From Macrothele yani (lineage: Eukaryota; Arthropoda; Arachnida; Araneae; Macrothelidae): a stretch of DNA of 64,000 nucleotides. Positions 45,001 through 58,100 of the stretch are shown piece after piece. Position numbers and translations under genes: made by a program. The stretch covers positions 13,591,970 to 13,655,969 of the forward strand of contig CM077034.1 of the NCBI GenBank assembly GCA_039090855.1, read 5' to 3'. Under the pieces are notes generated by a model. The model saw only the letters and a program-made list of their open reading frames with translations, was not told the DNA's origin and searched no databases. Position 1 is the first letter of the stretch. Every line of letters starts with the position of its first letter.

Positions 45001-45790
45001 CGTGCTTTTTGTGTGCAGAAAGTATGAGGTCTCTCTTGATTTCATGAAAATGTATCTTAATTAATTTCAATTAAGCAATGAACAACACAAATCAGAACAA
45101 TTCCTACGTTCAACTATATAACGTTATCTAACATTATAAGGCCTATGTAGTTTGTTTCCAAAATATCGGAAGATGGTCATTGCTCGAAAGAACACATGCT
45201 TTTTACTTGCAGAAGCATGAGGCTTTTTTCAATTTCATGAAAAAATTTCTTAATTTCAACTAAGCATTTTGGGTACAAACTATGATTGATGTCCGTGTAA
45301 TGCTATATAACATTATATGGTTGAGCAGTGGAAATGTTTCGGACAAGTTTTGTCAAATGCTGCGTTCAAAGTAAAATATTTTTTAACGAAATGAAAACGC
45401 ACCGGGTGTTTCTAACAAAACATTATAGTTAACAGTTGGCCTGTTTTTAAGAAGTGGGCATTTCCGCCTCATATAAAGATGTAAAAGACGGTACGTTATT
45501 TCCCCTCTGTTTTAAAACAATATACCTGTCGTATGAAGGCAGAGGACTTTACAGGAATGTACGAAAGAATTACCACAGAAGAAATGCAAACTTCTCGAAA
45601 ACAGGAAAAAATGCCCACATCGTAAGAAGTGAAAAATACAACAGCTGCTGACAGATTTTTTCTTATATTTGTTAAAACTCGAGGTTTTTCTTAATTTCAG
45701 GAAGGAAAAACTTAATTTCAAATAAGAAATCGAAAAAACTAATCAGAACACTTCCTCAGCTTAACCATACAAAGTTAACAAGCATTGCAA
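42010..45790 (+). repeat. Satellite segment R2 with ~15 units of 195 bp
   Basis: Units of 195 bp (42240-45070) carry ACATTATAAGGCCTATGGAG, TTTCCAAAATGGAGG, GAAAGAGCACGTGCTTTTTG and AATTTCAATTAAGCAGTGAA. A 63-codon frame recurs in many units because 195 is a multiple of 3, but each unit has its own stop. The flanks match R1. Right-flank sequence from 45270 leads into the 45-bp satellite. Confidence 0.9.
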
Positions 45791-45794
45791 GGAT

Positions 45795-48595
45795 ACCGTA
45801 GATCCAAAGAATATACGTCGCTTGCTAAAATCCAAGGATACCGTAGATCAAAAAAATATACGTCTCGTGCTAAAATCCAAGGATACCGTACATTAAAAGA
45901 ATATACGTATCGTGCTAAAATCCAAGGATACCGTAGATCAAAGGAATATACGTCTCGTGCTGAAATCCAAGGATACCCTAGATCCTAAGAATATACGTCT
46001 CGTGCCAAAATCCAAGGATACCGTACATTAAAAGAATATACGTATCGTGCTAAAATCCAAGGATACCGTAGATCAAAGGAATATACGTCTCGTGCTGAAA
46101 TCCAAGGATACCCTAGATCCAAAGAATATACGTCTCGTGCCAAAATCCAAGGATACCGTACATTAAAAGAATATACGTATCGTGCTAAAATCCAAGGATA
46201 CCGTAGATCAAAAGAATATACGTCTCGTGCTAAAATCCAAGGACACCGTAGATCAAAAGAATATACATCTCGTGCTAAATTCCAAGGATACAGTATATCA
46301 AAAGAATATACGTCTCGTGCTAAAATCCAAGGATACCGTAGATCAAAAGAATATACGTCTCGTGCTAAAATCCAAGGATACCGTAGATCAAAGGAATATA
46401 CGTCTCGTGCCAAAATCCAAGGATACCGTACATTAAAAGAATATACGTCTCGTGCTAAAATCCAAGGATACCGTAGATCAAAAGAATATACGTCTCGTGC
46501 TAAAATCCAAGGATACCGTACATCAAAAGAATATACGTCTCGTGCTAAAATCCAAGGATACCTTAGATCCAAAGAATATACGTCTCGTGCCAAAATCCAA
46601 GGATACCGTACATTAAAAGAATATACGTCTCGTGCTAAAATCCAAGGATAAGGTAGATCAGAGGAATATACGCCTCGTGCTAAAATCCAAGGTTTCATTA
46701 GATCTAAAGAATATACGTCTCGTGCCAAAATCCAAGGATACCGTACATTAAAAGAATATACGTCTCGTGCTGAAATCCAAGGATACCGTACATTAAAAGA
46801 ATATACGTCTCGTGCTAAAATCCAAGGATACCGTAGATCAAAAGAATATACGACTCGTGCTAAAATCCAAGGATACCTTAGATCCAAAGAATATACGTCT
46901 CGTGCCAAAATCCAAGGATACCGTACATTAAAAGAATATACGTCTCGTGCAAAAATCCAAGGATACCGTAGATCAAAAGAATATACGTCTCGTGCTAAAA
47001 TCCAAGGATACCGTAGATCAAAAGAATATACGTCTCGTGCTAAAATCCAAGGATACCGTAGATCAAAAGAATATACGTCTCGTGCTAAAATCCAAGGATA
47101 CCGTAGATCAAAAGAATATACGTCTCGTGCTAAAATCCAAGGATACCTTAGATCAAAAGAATATACGTCTTGTGCTAAAATCCAAGGATACCGTAGATCA
47201 AAAGAATATACGTCTCGTGCTAAAATCCAAGGATACCGTAGATCAAAAGAATATACGTCTCGTGCTAAAATCCAAGGATACAGTAGATCAAAAGAATATA
47301 CGTCTCGTGCTAAAATCCAAGGATACCGTAGATCAAAAGAATATACGTCTCGTGCAAAAATCCAAGGATACCGTAGATCAAAAGAATATACGTCTCGTGC
47401 TAAAATCCAAGGATACCGTAGATCAAAAGAATATACGTCTCGTGCTAAAATCCAAGGATACCTTAGATCCAAAGAATATACGTCTCGTGCCAAAATCCAA
47501 GGATACCGTACATTAAAAGAATATACGTCTCGTGCTAAAATCCAAGGATACCGTAGATCAAAAGAATATACGTCTCGTGCTAAAATCCAAGGATACCTTA
47601 GATCCAAAGAATATACGTCTCGTGCTAAAATCCAAGGATACCGTAGATCAAAAGAATATACGTCTCGTGCTAAAATCCAAGGATACCGTAGATCCAAAGA
47701 ATATATGTCGCGTGCTAAAATCCAAGGATACCGTAGATCAAAAGAATATACGTCTCGTGCTAAAATCCAAGGATACCTTAGATCCAAAGAATATACGTCT
47801 CGTGCTAAAATCCAAGGATACCTTAGATCCAAAGAATATACGTCTCGTGCTAAAATCCAAGGATACCGTAGATCAAAAGAATATACGTCTCGTGCTAAAA
47901 TCCAAGGATACCGTAGATCCAAAGAATATATGTCGCGTGCTAAAATCCAAGGATACCGTAGATCAAAAGAATATACGTCTCGTGCTAAAATCCAAGGATA
48001 CAGTAGATCAAAAGAATATACGTCTCGTGCTAAAATCCAAGGATACCGTAGATCAAAAGAATATACGTCTCGTGCAAAAATCCAAGGATACCGTAGATCA
48101 AAAGAATATACGTCTCGTGCTAAAATCCAAGGATACCGTAGATCAAAAGAATATACGTCTCGTGCTAAAATCCAAGGATACCTTAGATCCAAAGAATATA
48201 CGTCTCGTGCCAAAATCCAAGGATACCGTACATTAAAAGAATATACGTCTCGTGCTAAAATCCAAGGATACCGTAGATCAAAAGAATATACGTCTCGTGC
48301 AAAAATCCAAGGATACCGTAGATCAAAAGAATATACGTCTCGTGCTAAAATCCAAGGATACCGTAGATCAAAAGAATATACGTCTCGTGCTAAAATCCAA
48401 GGATACCTTAGATCCAAAGAATATACGTCTCGTGCCAAAATCCAAGGATACCGTACATTAAAAGAATATACGTCTCGTGCTAAAATCCAAGGATACCGTA
48501 GATCAAAAGAATATACGTCTCGTGCTAAAATCCAAGGATACCGTAGATCCAAAGAATATACGTCTCGTGCTAAACTCCAAGGATACCGTAGTTTA
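45795..48595 (+). repeat. 45-bp satellite, about 62 units
   Basis: The unit is GGATACCGTAGATCAAAAGA followed by ATATACGTCTCGTGCTAAAATCCAA. Variants GATCCAAAG and CATTAAAAG recur in a set order. Blocks repeat at higher order: the CAGTAGATC variant recurs at 47281 and 48001, exactly 16 units apart, and ATATATGTCGCGTG near 47702 and 47927, 5 units apart. The array begins and ends inside the sequence AAGGATACCGTAG of segment R2. Frames of up to 855 codons on the minus strand and ~300 on the plus strand are by-products of the 15-codon period. Confidence 0.95.
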
Positions 48596-49030
48596 CTCCA
48601 AAATGGTAGAAGAGGGTGAAAGGGCGCTCTCAGGATTTTCTTATGCGGTGGCCCAACAAGTTGAAAATCAAAATTTCCAGAAATTAAAAACGCAAATGTT
48701 TAAATATAATCCAGAACCGCATCAATGCCTCGTCGAGAAGTGGAACCCGAACCCAATTAATCATTTAGTCGCCCAAGTGAAATAGCTATAGGTATCAACA
48801 CACTACATACATATTAACACCATTACAAGACAGAAACGATATGTATACAGAGGCATTTCTACATACCTTCTGTGACAACTTGTAGCTGGAAAATGTCCTT
48901 TTTCAAAGGTAACAGAAGTGCTATGTGCTTCTTTATCTCTAAGGCTGATCAACTTTTTTTAAGGAATAACGCCACCTAATTTAAACCCCGGAAGGGATGT
49001 TTTAATCCGCTCTTCTCTCAGATTTATATT
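48596..49030 (+). repeat. Right flank of segment R2
   Basis: GTAGTTTACTCCAAAATGGT followed by AATTAAAAACGCAAATGTTT and AAGTGGAACCCGAACCCAA matches 39020-39290 of R1. This is where the unexpanded sequence resumes after the 45-bp array. Confidence 0.75.
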
Positions 49031-50689
49031 TACACAAGGATCAGTTGTACCCCTCACGGAAACTGTCAATCAAATACAAATGTTAATTGCACCGGACTCC
49101 CCCGCCTGTTGCATGGGGTAATTGCACCGAACCTCCCTCCCAGAATGCCTGTCAGTTAAATCGAAGGGAGAATTCCACCTCATCTTCTTGTGGAACATTT
49201 TTGTTACACCGGAAACGGAAGCAGGGGGTCCTTCATGTGCTACGCGTATTGTCCATGTGGTCATTTGTAGTAGGGATGGGCTTAACACTGACTTTTCGAT
49301 AACGTTCCAAAAAAGTAACCGTGACAAAGTCACAGTTTTTGACAAGAACGAACACCTGTACCTGTATGCTCAAATTAGTCACGTGGCGAAATCATAATCC
49401 ACAAGAACCTTTCATTAATCGTTACCCGGCACTTCGCTTCTCAGGTCTCGTTCTGAGTTCTCAAGAGGATTCGGGTTCGTGCTATTTCCGAGAATTCCAC
49501 TGACAGACTAATTAGGCACTTGTATTCTTAGTTACTTTTGATAGGCATTTCAGTTAGTTTTCATAGGTATTTTAGTTTTTTTTTCATCGATAAGAAACGG
49601 AGAAACATTGAATATGAAATCTTTTATCTCCCGAAGAGCAGATAGTAGTCAAGCTCGTATATGAAAAATTTTCAAGTGGAAGATAAATGAAGTATTATTT
49701 ATAATTCATTTATTCGGTCTGTTGGTCTCTAGACAGATCCAAACGCAAAAATGATTTTTATTCGGGGATATGTTTTAGCCAATAACTGCATTTTTCTGAA
49801 ATTTTGTGCTCCAGCCCTAAAATAAAATTCTTGGTGTTCTAGAACTTCACTGAATGGTGGTTTGGGTGCAAAATAGCGTATATAAATGTCACTTCAAATA
49901 AAAAAAACCCAACACCATTAGATAAATAGCTTTAAAAGTGAGATTACTGAGTGAAAAGGCTTGGAAATATCTATATTTAATATCCAGTGATTTTGGAGCG
50001 GTTAAGGAAAGTAGCTTAATTTGGGAACGCTTGATTTGTAACATACCTCTCGTACCACGAAAGTAAGGGGAATTTGGAACAATTCAGGAACCAAAGTGTT
50101 CTCGTGATTCTGGAACGGTGATTTGCCCCACTAATTACAAACCGTGAAAGTGACATTTCAGTAACGTTACAAAGTAACCGTGACGTGATATTGTACCCAC
50201 CTCTAATTTGTACTTTGCACACGTGTTGTCCTATCACAAACATCCACCACGGCCACAATGATGTATTACTTTGCTGCTGTAGTAAAGTTCGAAGTGGGAA
50301 TTCAATAAAAATACCTGATATACAAGCAACGTCATAGGATGTTGTTCCATACATCTCAGTCGTAGAGGAAAAAATCCAGGAACTTGGTTTGACAAAGGAA
50401 TATAAAGATAAACATTCTGACATAGGTAAGTGGCTGCGTTGGTCATTCGGATTACTTTATTTAAATTACGAGAAAGTTGCAGACGATTTGGTGACGGATA
50501 TATGAATCAATTATATACAAAATATTCCTCTAAGTTAAGTATATACTGTATATATATAACTTCACTTGACTTAGAGGAATAGTTTGTTTTATAATTGCCT
50601 CTTTACTCTATGATACAACACATGACAACCGTTGAAAAGAAAAAATGTTTTATAATAAGATACAGAAACACATTTCCAGCATACACGTT
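49031..50689. other. Intergenic, nothing firm; one AT-rich hairpin
   Basis: An imperfect inverted repeat, ATTCCTCTAAGTTAAGT and its partner ACTTGACTTAGAGGAAT, lies at about 50522-50582. AGTAACCGTGAC occurs twice (near 49315 and 50173). No gene is supported. Confidence 0.45.
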
Positions 50690-50978
50690 TATTCTCTGAC
50701 ATTTCATTGGCAAGGCATTTACAGAAAATAGAGTAGACACTATTTCAAATCTTATATACGTGTATTCTCTGACATTTCATTGGCAAGACATTTACAGAAA
50801 ATAGAGTAGACACTATTTCAAATCTTATATACGTTTATTATCTGACATTTCTTTGGCAAGACATTTACAGAAAATAGAGTAGACACTATTTCAAATCTTA
50901 TATACGTTTATTCTCTGACATTTCATTGGCAAGGCATTTACAGAAAATAGAGTAGACACTATTTCAAATCTTTGAAGA
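50690..50978. repeat. Four 73-bp tandem units in the 3' region of the LRR gene
   Basis: CTCTGACATTTCATTGGCAA starts units at about 50694, 50767, 50840 and 50913. On the minus strand, downstream of the LRR stop codon, units contain AATAAACG with a poly(A)-signal hexamer, so the array may supply alternative polyadenylation sites. Confidence 0.85.
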
Positions 50979-51014
50979 AATAGCGCTTTTTTACATTTAA
51001 TCGTGCGCGACATC

Positions 51015-52121
51015 TTAATCTCTCCACGTATAGCTTCCGTCCGTTTGATTGCTGTCGATATATTTTATTTTCTTTAAGGAAACGAATTCTATTTCTGAAA
51101 GTAAATCAGAAACAACATTTATTTCTGCAGGAAGGTTCAAAGTCAATTTCTCTATGTTTATAGCTTCAGAAATAATCTTGAAGGCCTCTCTCACAACCAT
51201 CGAATGCGGCTCACCTTCCATTTGTATCTTCAGCTTGTGCAAATTCCTCAGACACAGAACATGTCTGAAAGGGTTGTTGCCTGATATTGGGCAATTCAGA
51301 TAAATATCAGCCAGATACAGTTTCTCTAGATAGGGACACATTCTCAGTATATATTGGAGATCTTTTGTGTCGAATAACATCTTTCCCCCCATTTCTCCAA
51401 AGAGGTGTAAGGACTTTATATCACTTCCTTTGCTGGTCCAGAAGATCTCCATGCTTTCACCGAGACGATAACTGCTTCCACTAGAAAGAGAAATGCTTTT
51501 TAGATGATTGAGTCTGCACATGGCCTGTGTCTGGTCTCTGCGTTTGTTGTTATCATTACTAATACATAAAACTAATTCTTCTAATTTTGGACAACTACCA
51601 ATAACCGTTTCCAAGTCTCCATCGAATTCTCCACAACCAAGAGACGTTAGCTGCACATTTAATCGAGGCATTTCGCGTGTCTTGCGCTGCCTGTCAATCT
51701 CACAGAATGCGTTAGGTACATCTTCAGAGGAAGGGGGATTCAGATTTTGAAGTGTAGGCATATGTGTTAGAACGCAAGCTACTCCAACATTGCTGGCTTC
51801 TGTTCCACTTACGTCGAGTTTCCGGAGTTGCAACGGACTGCTCGTTCCACACTCTTTTGTATAGCAGCAACTGCGAATGTCTTCATCATCGACCCTTTTA
51901 TGACCGCAAAGAATAAACAATGCATCGTCATTTATGTTTGTAAAAACCAGACTTAGGGTTTTCAGTTCAGTGAGGGAGATCGCAATAACTTCCATGGTCT
52001 CCACATTGAGATTCTTGTAAAGACTCAAATTAAGAACGGTCAAGTTCTTCATGTCTCTGAGAATAGGATTGTATACAGCGGTGTCCAGATTCCTTCCAAT
52101 GGACTGGAATGACTTCAAGTT
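51015..52121 (-). CDS. LRR gene exon 4 (main LRR exon)
   Basis: 368 codons plus stop, encoding most of the repeats. It joins in phase 0 to exon 3: IGRNCK|NLKSFQSIGRN reads as a continuous leucine-rich repeat, which supports the junction. Confidence 0.88.
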   Translation of the reverse strand, partial: NLKSFQSIGRNLDTAVYNPILRDMKNLTVLNLSLYKNLNVETMEVIAISLTELKTLSLVFTNINDDALFILCGHKRVDDEDIRSCCYTKECGTSSPLQLRKLDVSGTEASNVGVACVLTHMPTLQNLNPPSSEDVPNAFCEIDRQRKTREMPRLNVQLTSLGCGEFDGDLETVIGSCPKLEELVLCISNDNNKRRDQTQAMCRLNHLKSISLSSGSSYRLGESMEIFWTSKGSDIKSLHLFGEMGGKMLFDTKDLQYILRMCPYLEKLYLADIYLNCPISGNNPFRHVLCLRNLHKLKIQMEGEPHSMVVREAFKIISEAINIEKLTLNLPAEINVVSDLLSEIEFVSLKKIKYIDSNQTDGSYTWRD

Positions 52122-55100
52122 CTGAAATAACAAAAAGGAAATTCCAATCACTTAACAATTTAGCAGAATACACGCATTCACATTCATATTTCTCCAACAG
52201 AATAAAAATACAATAAGACTGCATTAAAGTGTCATATAATTTTATCGCAACCGGCGCAATAGCTGACGCCGATCACATGACCTACAAGTGACGTCACCGA
52301 CCACATTCACGGATGAGACGAGACGTTTTGACCCAATATGTTTGGTTCCACCATGTTCCGCCAAATCAACTCTTAGCCGGCGAGACATAGCCGCTGCAAG
52401 ATTTCTAAAGACGTCTTGTTGTATCATGTAACAAAACGGTGGCAGAAGATTCTTATAACTCTTGTAAGTTGCATGGTTCAACAGCCACAGGTTGTCTTTG
52501 CTGTTCCCACACAAACCCCAGATGGTCGACTGGATTTTTGGTCTGTGTGGGGAGGATGCTATTGCTCCGAGAACCGCCCGAAAATGATTTGAGCGGTTCC
52601 TAAGTGGCAATTTTGACCTCAACGACTCTCCACGTTCAGGTTTTCCATCTCACTTTGATGAAGATCGTTTGAACCATCTGATCCACTTGGATCCGCGTCA
52701 AACCGCAACGGAATTGGCCAATGTGATGGACTGTGATCAGACCACACTGATGCGACACCTGGAACGTATGGGAAATGGTCCAGAAATTGGGGTCTTGGGT
52801 TCCTCACACACTCGCCGAGGACAAAAAAGAATTAGCGGGTCGCCATATGTGGTTCCTTGCTGCCCCATTATAGCGAAAGTTCTCAGCAACACAAACACTT
52901 TCTGTCACGTATTGTTACTGGATATGAAAAGTGGTGACTGATACGTGAATTTCAGAATAACAGGCGAGCAAGGAACCACATATGGCAACACGTTGATTCC
53001 TGTTGTCCTCGGTGAGTTCGAAATCGAACAAGACGCCCACACCACGTCTATAACATGACCTTCATCCTGCGAAGATTAAGTTATGTGTTTTATGGGACAT
53101 GGAAGGCAATATTCACTAGGAAATGCTGCCGAGGAATCAGAACATCAACGCTGTACTCTATTGTGAGCAATTCCGCCGTGTGAAAACAGCAGTTCAGCAG
53201 AAACGGCCACATCGACGCCATGGTGTCATTTTCCAAAAATGATAATGCACGCCCACACAGTGCAAACGTGGCCATAACGGTCATTCAGGATATGAAATCG
53301 GAGATCGTTCCACGTTAGGCCTATTCTCTAGATGTCTACCCTTCAGACTATCACCTGATCCGATGTCTGTCGAATGCACTCCGTGGTAGAACGTTCAACA
53401 ATGACGTTGATCTCCAGAATTTCCTTGATAATTTCTTGATTTTCAAGAATGGCATTGCAGACATATCCAGACATTGAGACAATATCGTAAACAATGGGGA
53501 GGAATATATAGTTGATTGATTCCGTTTTCCATTCTGATGTAATACATTCCTGTACTGAGGTGAAAAAAACGTCATGAACTTATGTATCAACCCTGTAGTT
53601 TGTTCCATTACAAGGACAGTGTTTATTCCATTCCAAGGACATAGTAGTTTGTTCCATTCCGAGGACATAGTAGTTTGTTCCATTACAAGGACATGGCAGT
53701 TTGTTCCATTACAATGACAAAACAGTTTGTTTCATTACAAGGACATAGTAGTTTGTTCCATTCGAAGGACATAGTAGTTTGTTCCATTACAAGGGCATGG
53801 CAGTTTGTTCCATTACAATGACAAAACAGTTTGTTCCGTTACAAGGACATAGTAGTTTGTTCTATTACAAGGACATAATAGTTTGTTCCATTACAAGGAC
53901 ATAGTAGTTTAATCCATTCAAAGGACATAGTAGTTTGTTCCATTCCAAGGACATAGTAGTTTGTTCCATTACAAGGACATAGTAGTTTAATCCATTCAAA
54001 GGACATAGTAGTTTGTTCCATTCCAAGGACATAGTAGTTTGTTCCATTACAAGGGCATGGCAGTTTGTTCCATTACAAGGGCATGGCAGTTTGTTCCATT
54101 ACAATGACAAAACACTTTGTTTCATTACAAGGACATAGTAGTTTGTTCCATTCCAAGAACATAGTAGTTTGTTCCATTCAAAGGACATGGTAGTTTGTTC
54201 CATTCCAAGGACATAGTAGTTTGTTCCATTACAAGAACATAGTAGTTTGTTCCATTCAAAGGACATAGTAGTTTGTTCTATTACAAGGACATAATAGTTT
54301 GTTCCATTACAAGGACATAGTAGTTTAATCCATTCAAAGGACATAGTAGTTTGTTCCATTCCAAGGACATAGTAGTTTGTTCCATTCCAAGGACATAGTA
54401 GTTTGTTCCATTACAAGGGCATGGCAGTTTGTTCCATTACAATGACAAAACACTTTGTTTCATTACAAGGGCATAATAGTTTGTTCCATTACAAGGACAT
54501 AGTAGTTTTTTCCCAAACTGGCAAAAGTGACTCATTGTTCGAACTAATAGGTGCATAGCTTATCCACAAACAACAATTAATTGCCCCTAAAGCAATCCTT
54601 TTAGAGTTTGAGGCATTTAGATGCAGCCAAGCTTTCTGAAACAATTTTATACACATGCTAAAATCAAAAGAACACCCCTTTCGTAAACAAAGCATTGCAT
54701 AGAACAGTACGGGTTGGAGGAAAACCCAAAAATCCCTGCACTCTGAGGACTTAGTGAACGTTTTAAGTTCAATGTGTTATTGACTCCTGGTAATATTTGA
54801 TTCCATTTTTACACATATTAGCATTTTTCTGTGTCTCCTAAGCATGAGATTCTTCTGCCATTTTGGGAACACATTACACCATGCCCTTGTAATTCTAGGT
54901 AACACTATGGGGAAATGTTCTCTTAAGTTTTAAAGAGTTCTTAATTGAAATTAGGATTTTTCTTCTAAAATATAAAAAGAAAACACCTCATGCTTCTAAC
55001 AGACGTAAGAGAACAGTTAACAGCAGGCAAATTTCCCTACTTTTAAGATGCAGGTATTTTTTCCTATTTTTAAAATGTGGGCATTTTTTTTTTGTGGGCA

Positions 55101-58100
55101 TTTCTCCCTCACACTCTGGAGTATGTGTTGCGAATATCCCAACTGTTTACCTTTTTTCATTTTTTAAAATGACCTATATTTATATTCGAGAAAAAATGCG
55201 CTCCAACTTAAGTTCCGGTTTAGACGAACCGCCGTACAACTGCACTCTACGCACTTTAATTAAGTGCGCAGAATATTCTATGCACTTTGAGAACGGCCGT
55301 TCAAGTGAAGTCTACGAATTTTAAATAACTGCGTATTACACCCTACGCACTTTGAAAACTGCTGGTTTAGTGCACTTCACGCATTTTAAGAAAGTGCGCA
55401 GGGCCCTCTACTCAGTTTCAGAACCGCTGGTTTTCCCACTCGACTCATATTCAATAAGTGCGTAGGGCACTCTACGCACTTTGAGAACCGCTGTTCTAGT
55501 GCACTGTATGCATTTCAAATGAGTGCTAAGGGCACTATACGCATCGTAAATAAGTGCGCAGAGCACTCTACGTATTTTGAGAAACGCTAGTTTTGTGCAT
55601 TATACGCATTTTAAATAAGTGCGCAGGGCGCTGTACTCACTTTGAGAACAGCTGGTTTAATACACTTTACACATTTTAAATAAGTGCCTAGGGCACTGCA
55701 CGCACTTTGAGAACCGCTGGCATAGGGTACTCAACGCACTTTGAGAACAGCTGGTTTAATGACCTTTACACATTTTAAATAAGTGCCTAGGGCACTCTAC
55801 GCACGTTGAGAACCGCTGGTCTAGTGCACTCTACGCATTTTAAATAAGTGCACAATGCACTCTACGCAGTTTGAGTAGCAATAGTTTCGTGCACACTACG
55901 CATTATAAATAAGTACGCACGGCACTATACGCAGTTTGAAAACCGTTGTACTAGTTCATTCTACGAATTTTACCGTGCAATGTATTAGCCGTATTACAGA
56001 CATAAAGTAGGGAGAAAGCTTTGTCTTATAAAAGTATCTTCGTAGACGTCTAAATGAGATGATCTGCAATTCAATACATACCTTGCAGTTGCGTCCAATC
56101 GCTGCAATGATTTCCGGACTGTATCCTCGGTAAGGAACTCTTATTGTCTTAACATTTTCATTGAATATGAAATCTGAAAATTGCCGCAGTAATCTCATAT
56201 AACCCTCGTTTTCAGGAGAAATTTCTTCCGCTGCAGAATAAGCAAATTTTTCATGAAACATTTCTACAATATTATCGGCAAAGATGACTTCTGAAAAGAA
56301 AGAGAAAAGAATTTTGAGTTGCCATGATTCTACTGTATCGTATTATTATGGAACAATAGAAATGTAAATATGGTAGTTTCACATTACTTTAAATAAAAAT
56401 ATCGCATGATCTCCTCATAAGTGAAAATTCTTTGGTACTATGCAATATGTAAATATAGAGACCTACAGTATGTACTGGTGTCATTTATTGTTTCCGCTTG
56501 TGTGTATTTGGGTGAAGATCATTGGCAATACATTTTTACGTGTTGAGGAATCTGGTGTCCTGATTACCTGTTTCTTCTACCGATAGCTGCACCCCGGAGA
56601 GTTGCATTTCGAAATCTGGAAAGCGGAAAACAGACTTTATTCTTAAATATACACGGTCGTGTCACATTACCGTGACTACCAGTTAATATCCACAGTAACC
56701 ACCGCGTGCAGCGCGGACAGCAGCTAGGCGGGCTGGGAGGGACTCAATAAGGTGCTGGAAAGTGTTCACAGGTGTGTGGAGCCATGCTGACTCCACTGCA
56801 TCTGACAGCTTCTGGAGGGTGCGTGGTGGAGGATTCATAGAAAGAGCAACACGATCGAGGTGGTACCACAGATGCTCAATTGGGTTTAAGTCTGGGGAAT
56901 TAGAGGGCCAGGGAAGTATTTTGAAGTTTTCATCGTGCTCACCCTCGGACATATCTAGCTCTGTGATGTCATATAGCTCTCGTCACGTCGTATTGTTTTG
57001 CTGGAAGATTCCATCCGCCCCAGGGAAGACAATCAGCATGTATGGGTGTCATGATCTGCAAGGATGGATTCATAAGGGATTCGGTCCAAAGTGCCTTTTA
57101 CAAGTATGAGAGGAATCAGGGAATGCAACGAAAACATTCTCCAGAAAATAACGCTGCCCCCACTAGGTTGTGACTCATTGGAGAAGGCAATTGTTCGCCA
57201 ATCAGCGGAGGTCCAATTCCGATACTGCCGTGCAAATATAAGCCTTTTCTACCTATGCATCTTCGTTGGCATAGGTGCAGTGACTATACGTCTGCATCGG
57301 AGACCCATACGCAGCGGGGTTCGCTGAACTGTCCTTTTAGACACACTTCCAGTATCCCCCTGGTTCACTCGGCCAGTGACGTGCTCCACTTTGGCGTGTC
57401 GATCGGTCCTCACGCACCTTCGGAACTGACGTTCACCTCTCACATCAGTGGCACATGTGATGCTCACCAGCTTCCAAGTCTCCTATTCGCAATGGTGCCA
57501 TTTCTCCAATCACGATACACTTGATCCACAGCAGCACGCGAACAGTTCGCAAACTGCGCTGTTTCAGAAATATAGCCACGCTTGGCCCGAAAGCCGATAA
57601 TCATCCCTTTTTGCAAATCTGATAAATCTCTCCTTTTTTACCTAACCGCAACGAGTGATATGTTTCCAAAATGCCTAGAGTATACCTTATATGCCCTCCC
57701 AGCCAGCTCACGACACGTGCCTTCTTTCATTGGCTACGAGCGATTGACCTCAAAAGTAGAAGGTATTCACAATAATGTGACTCGAGTGTGTATAAAGACA
57801 TCCATAAATTAAGTAAAAATCAGGATAATTAAAAAATCTACTTGGAGAAATATCTTGATAATCAGTGAAAAGATGCATTAAGTTGTAAGTTATACTTTAG
57901 GCGAAAAACAAATCACGAAAACGTTATTGAATATCAGAAAAATGGATTAAACAGGAACATGTCAAAAAATAGAGTACAGAAACTCAATGGGGAAGTTACT
58001 TCAGATGTGTGGATTACTCGAGCAGCAGTACATTCCCGAGAGGATGCTCCATTCTTATTATGTTGGTGTCAATTAACTCAGTAGGGAGTAAAGCCCATTG

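Noticed and set aside
42541..45064. Recurrent 63-codon frame in the 195-bp units
   Set aside because: Each unit has its own stop, some units lose the ATG, and differences between units are not concentrated at third codon positions as far as I can see by eye.
45985..48552. 855-codon minus-strand frame (repeated DLRYPWILARDVYSF) and several plus-strand frames over the 45-bp array
   Set aside because: 45 bp is 15 codons, so any stop-free unit gives a long frame. The frames exist in several phases and both strands, and the unit derives from non-coding segment R2.
45795..48595. Possible CRISPR array
   Set aside because: Units are directly adjacent without unique spacers, and the context is eukaryotic.
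50016..50423. 135-codon minus-strand ORF as an additional LRR-region exon
   Set aside because: No repeat pattern, no matching splice sites and no resemblance to the LRR gene.
52242..52622. 126-codon minus-strand ORF as a host gene
   Set aside because: It overlaps a decayed mariner and at best resembles the C-terminus of a Tc1 transposase.
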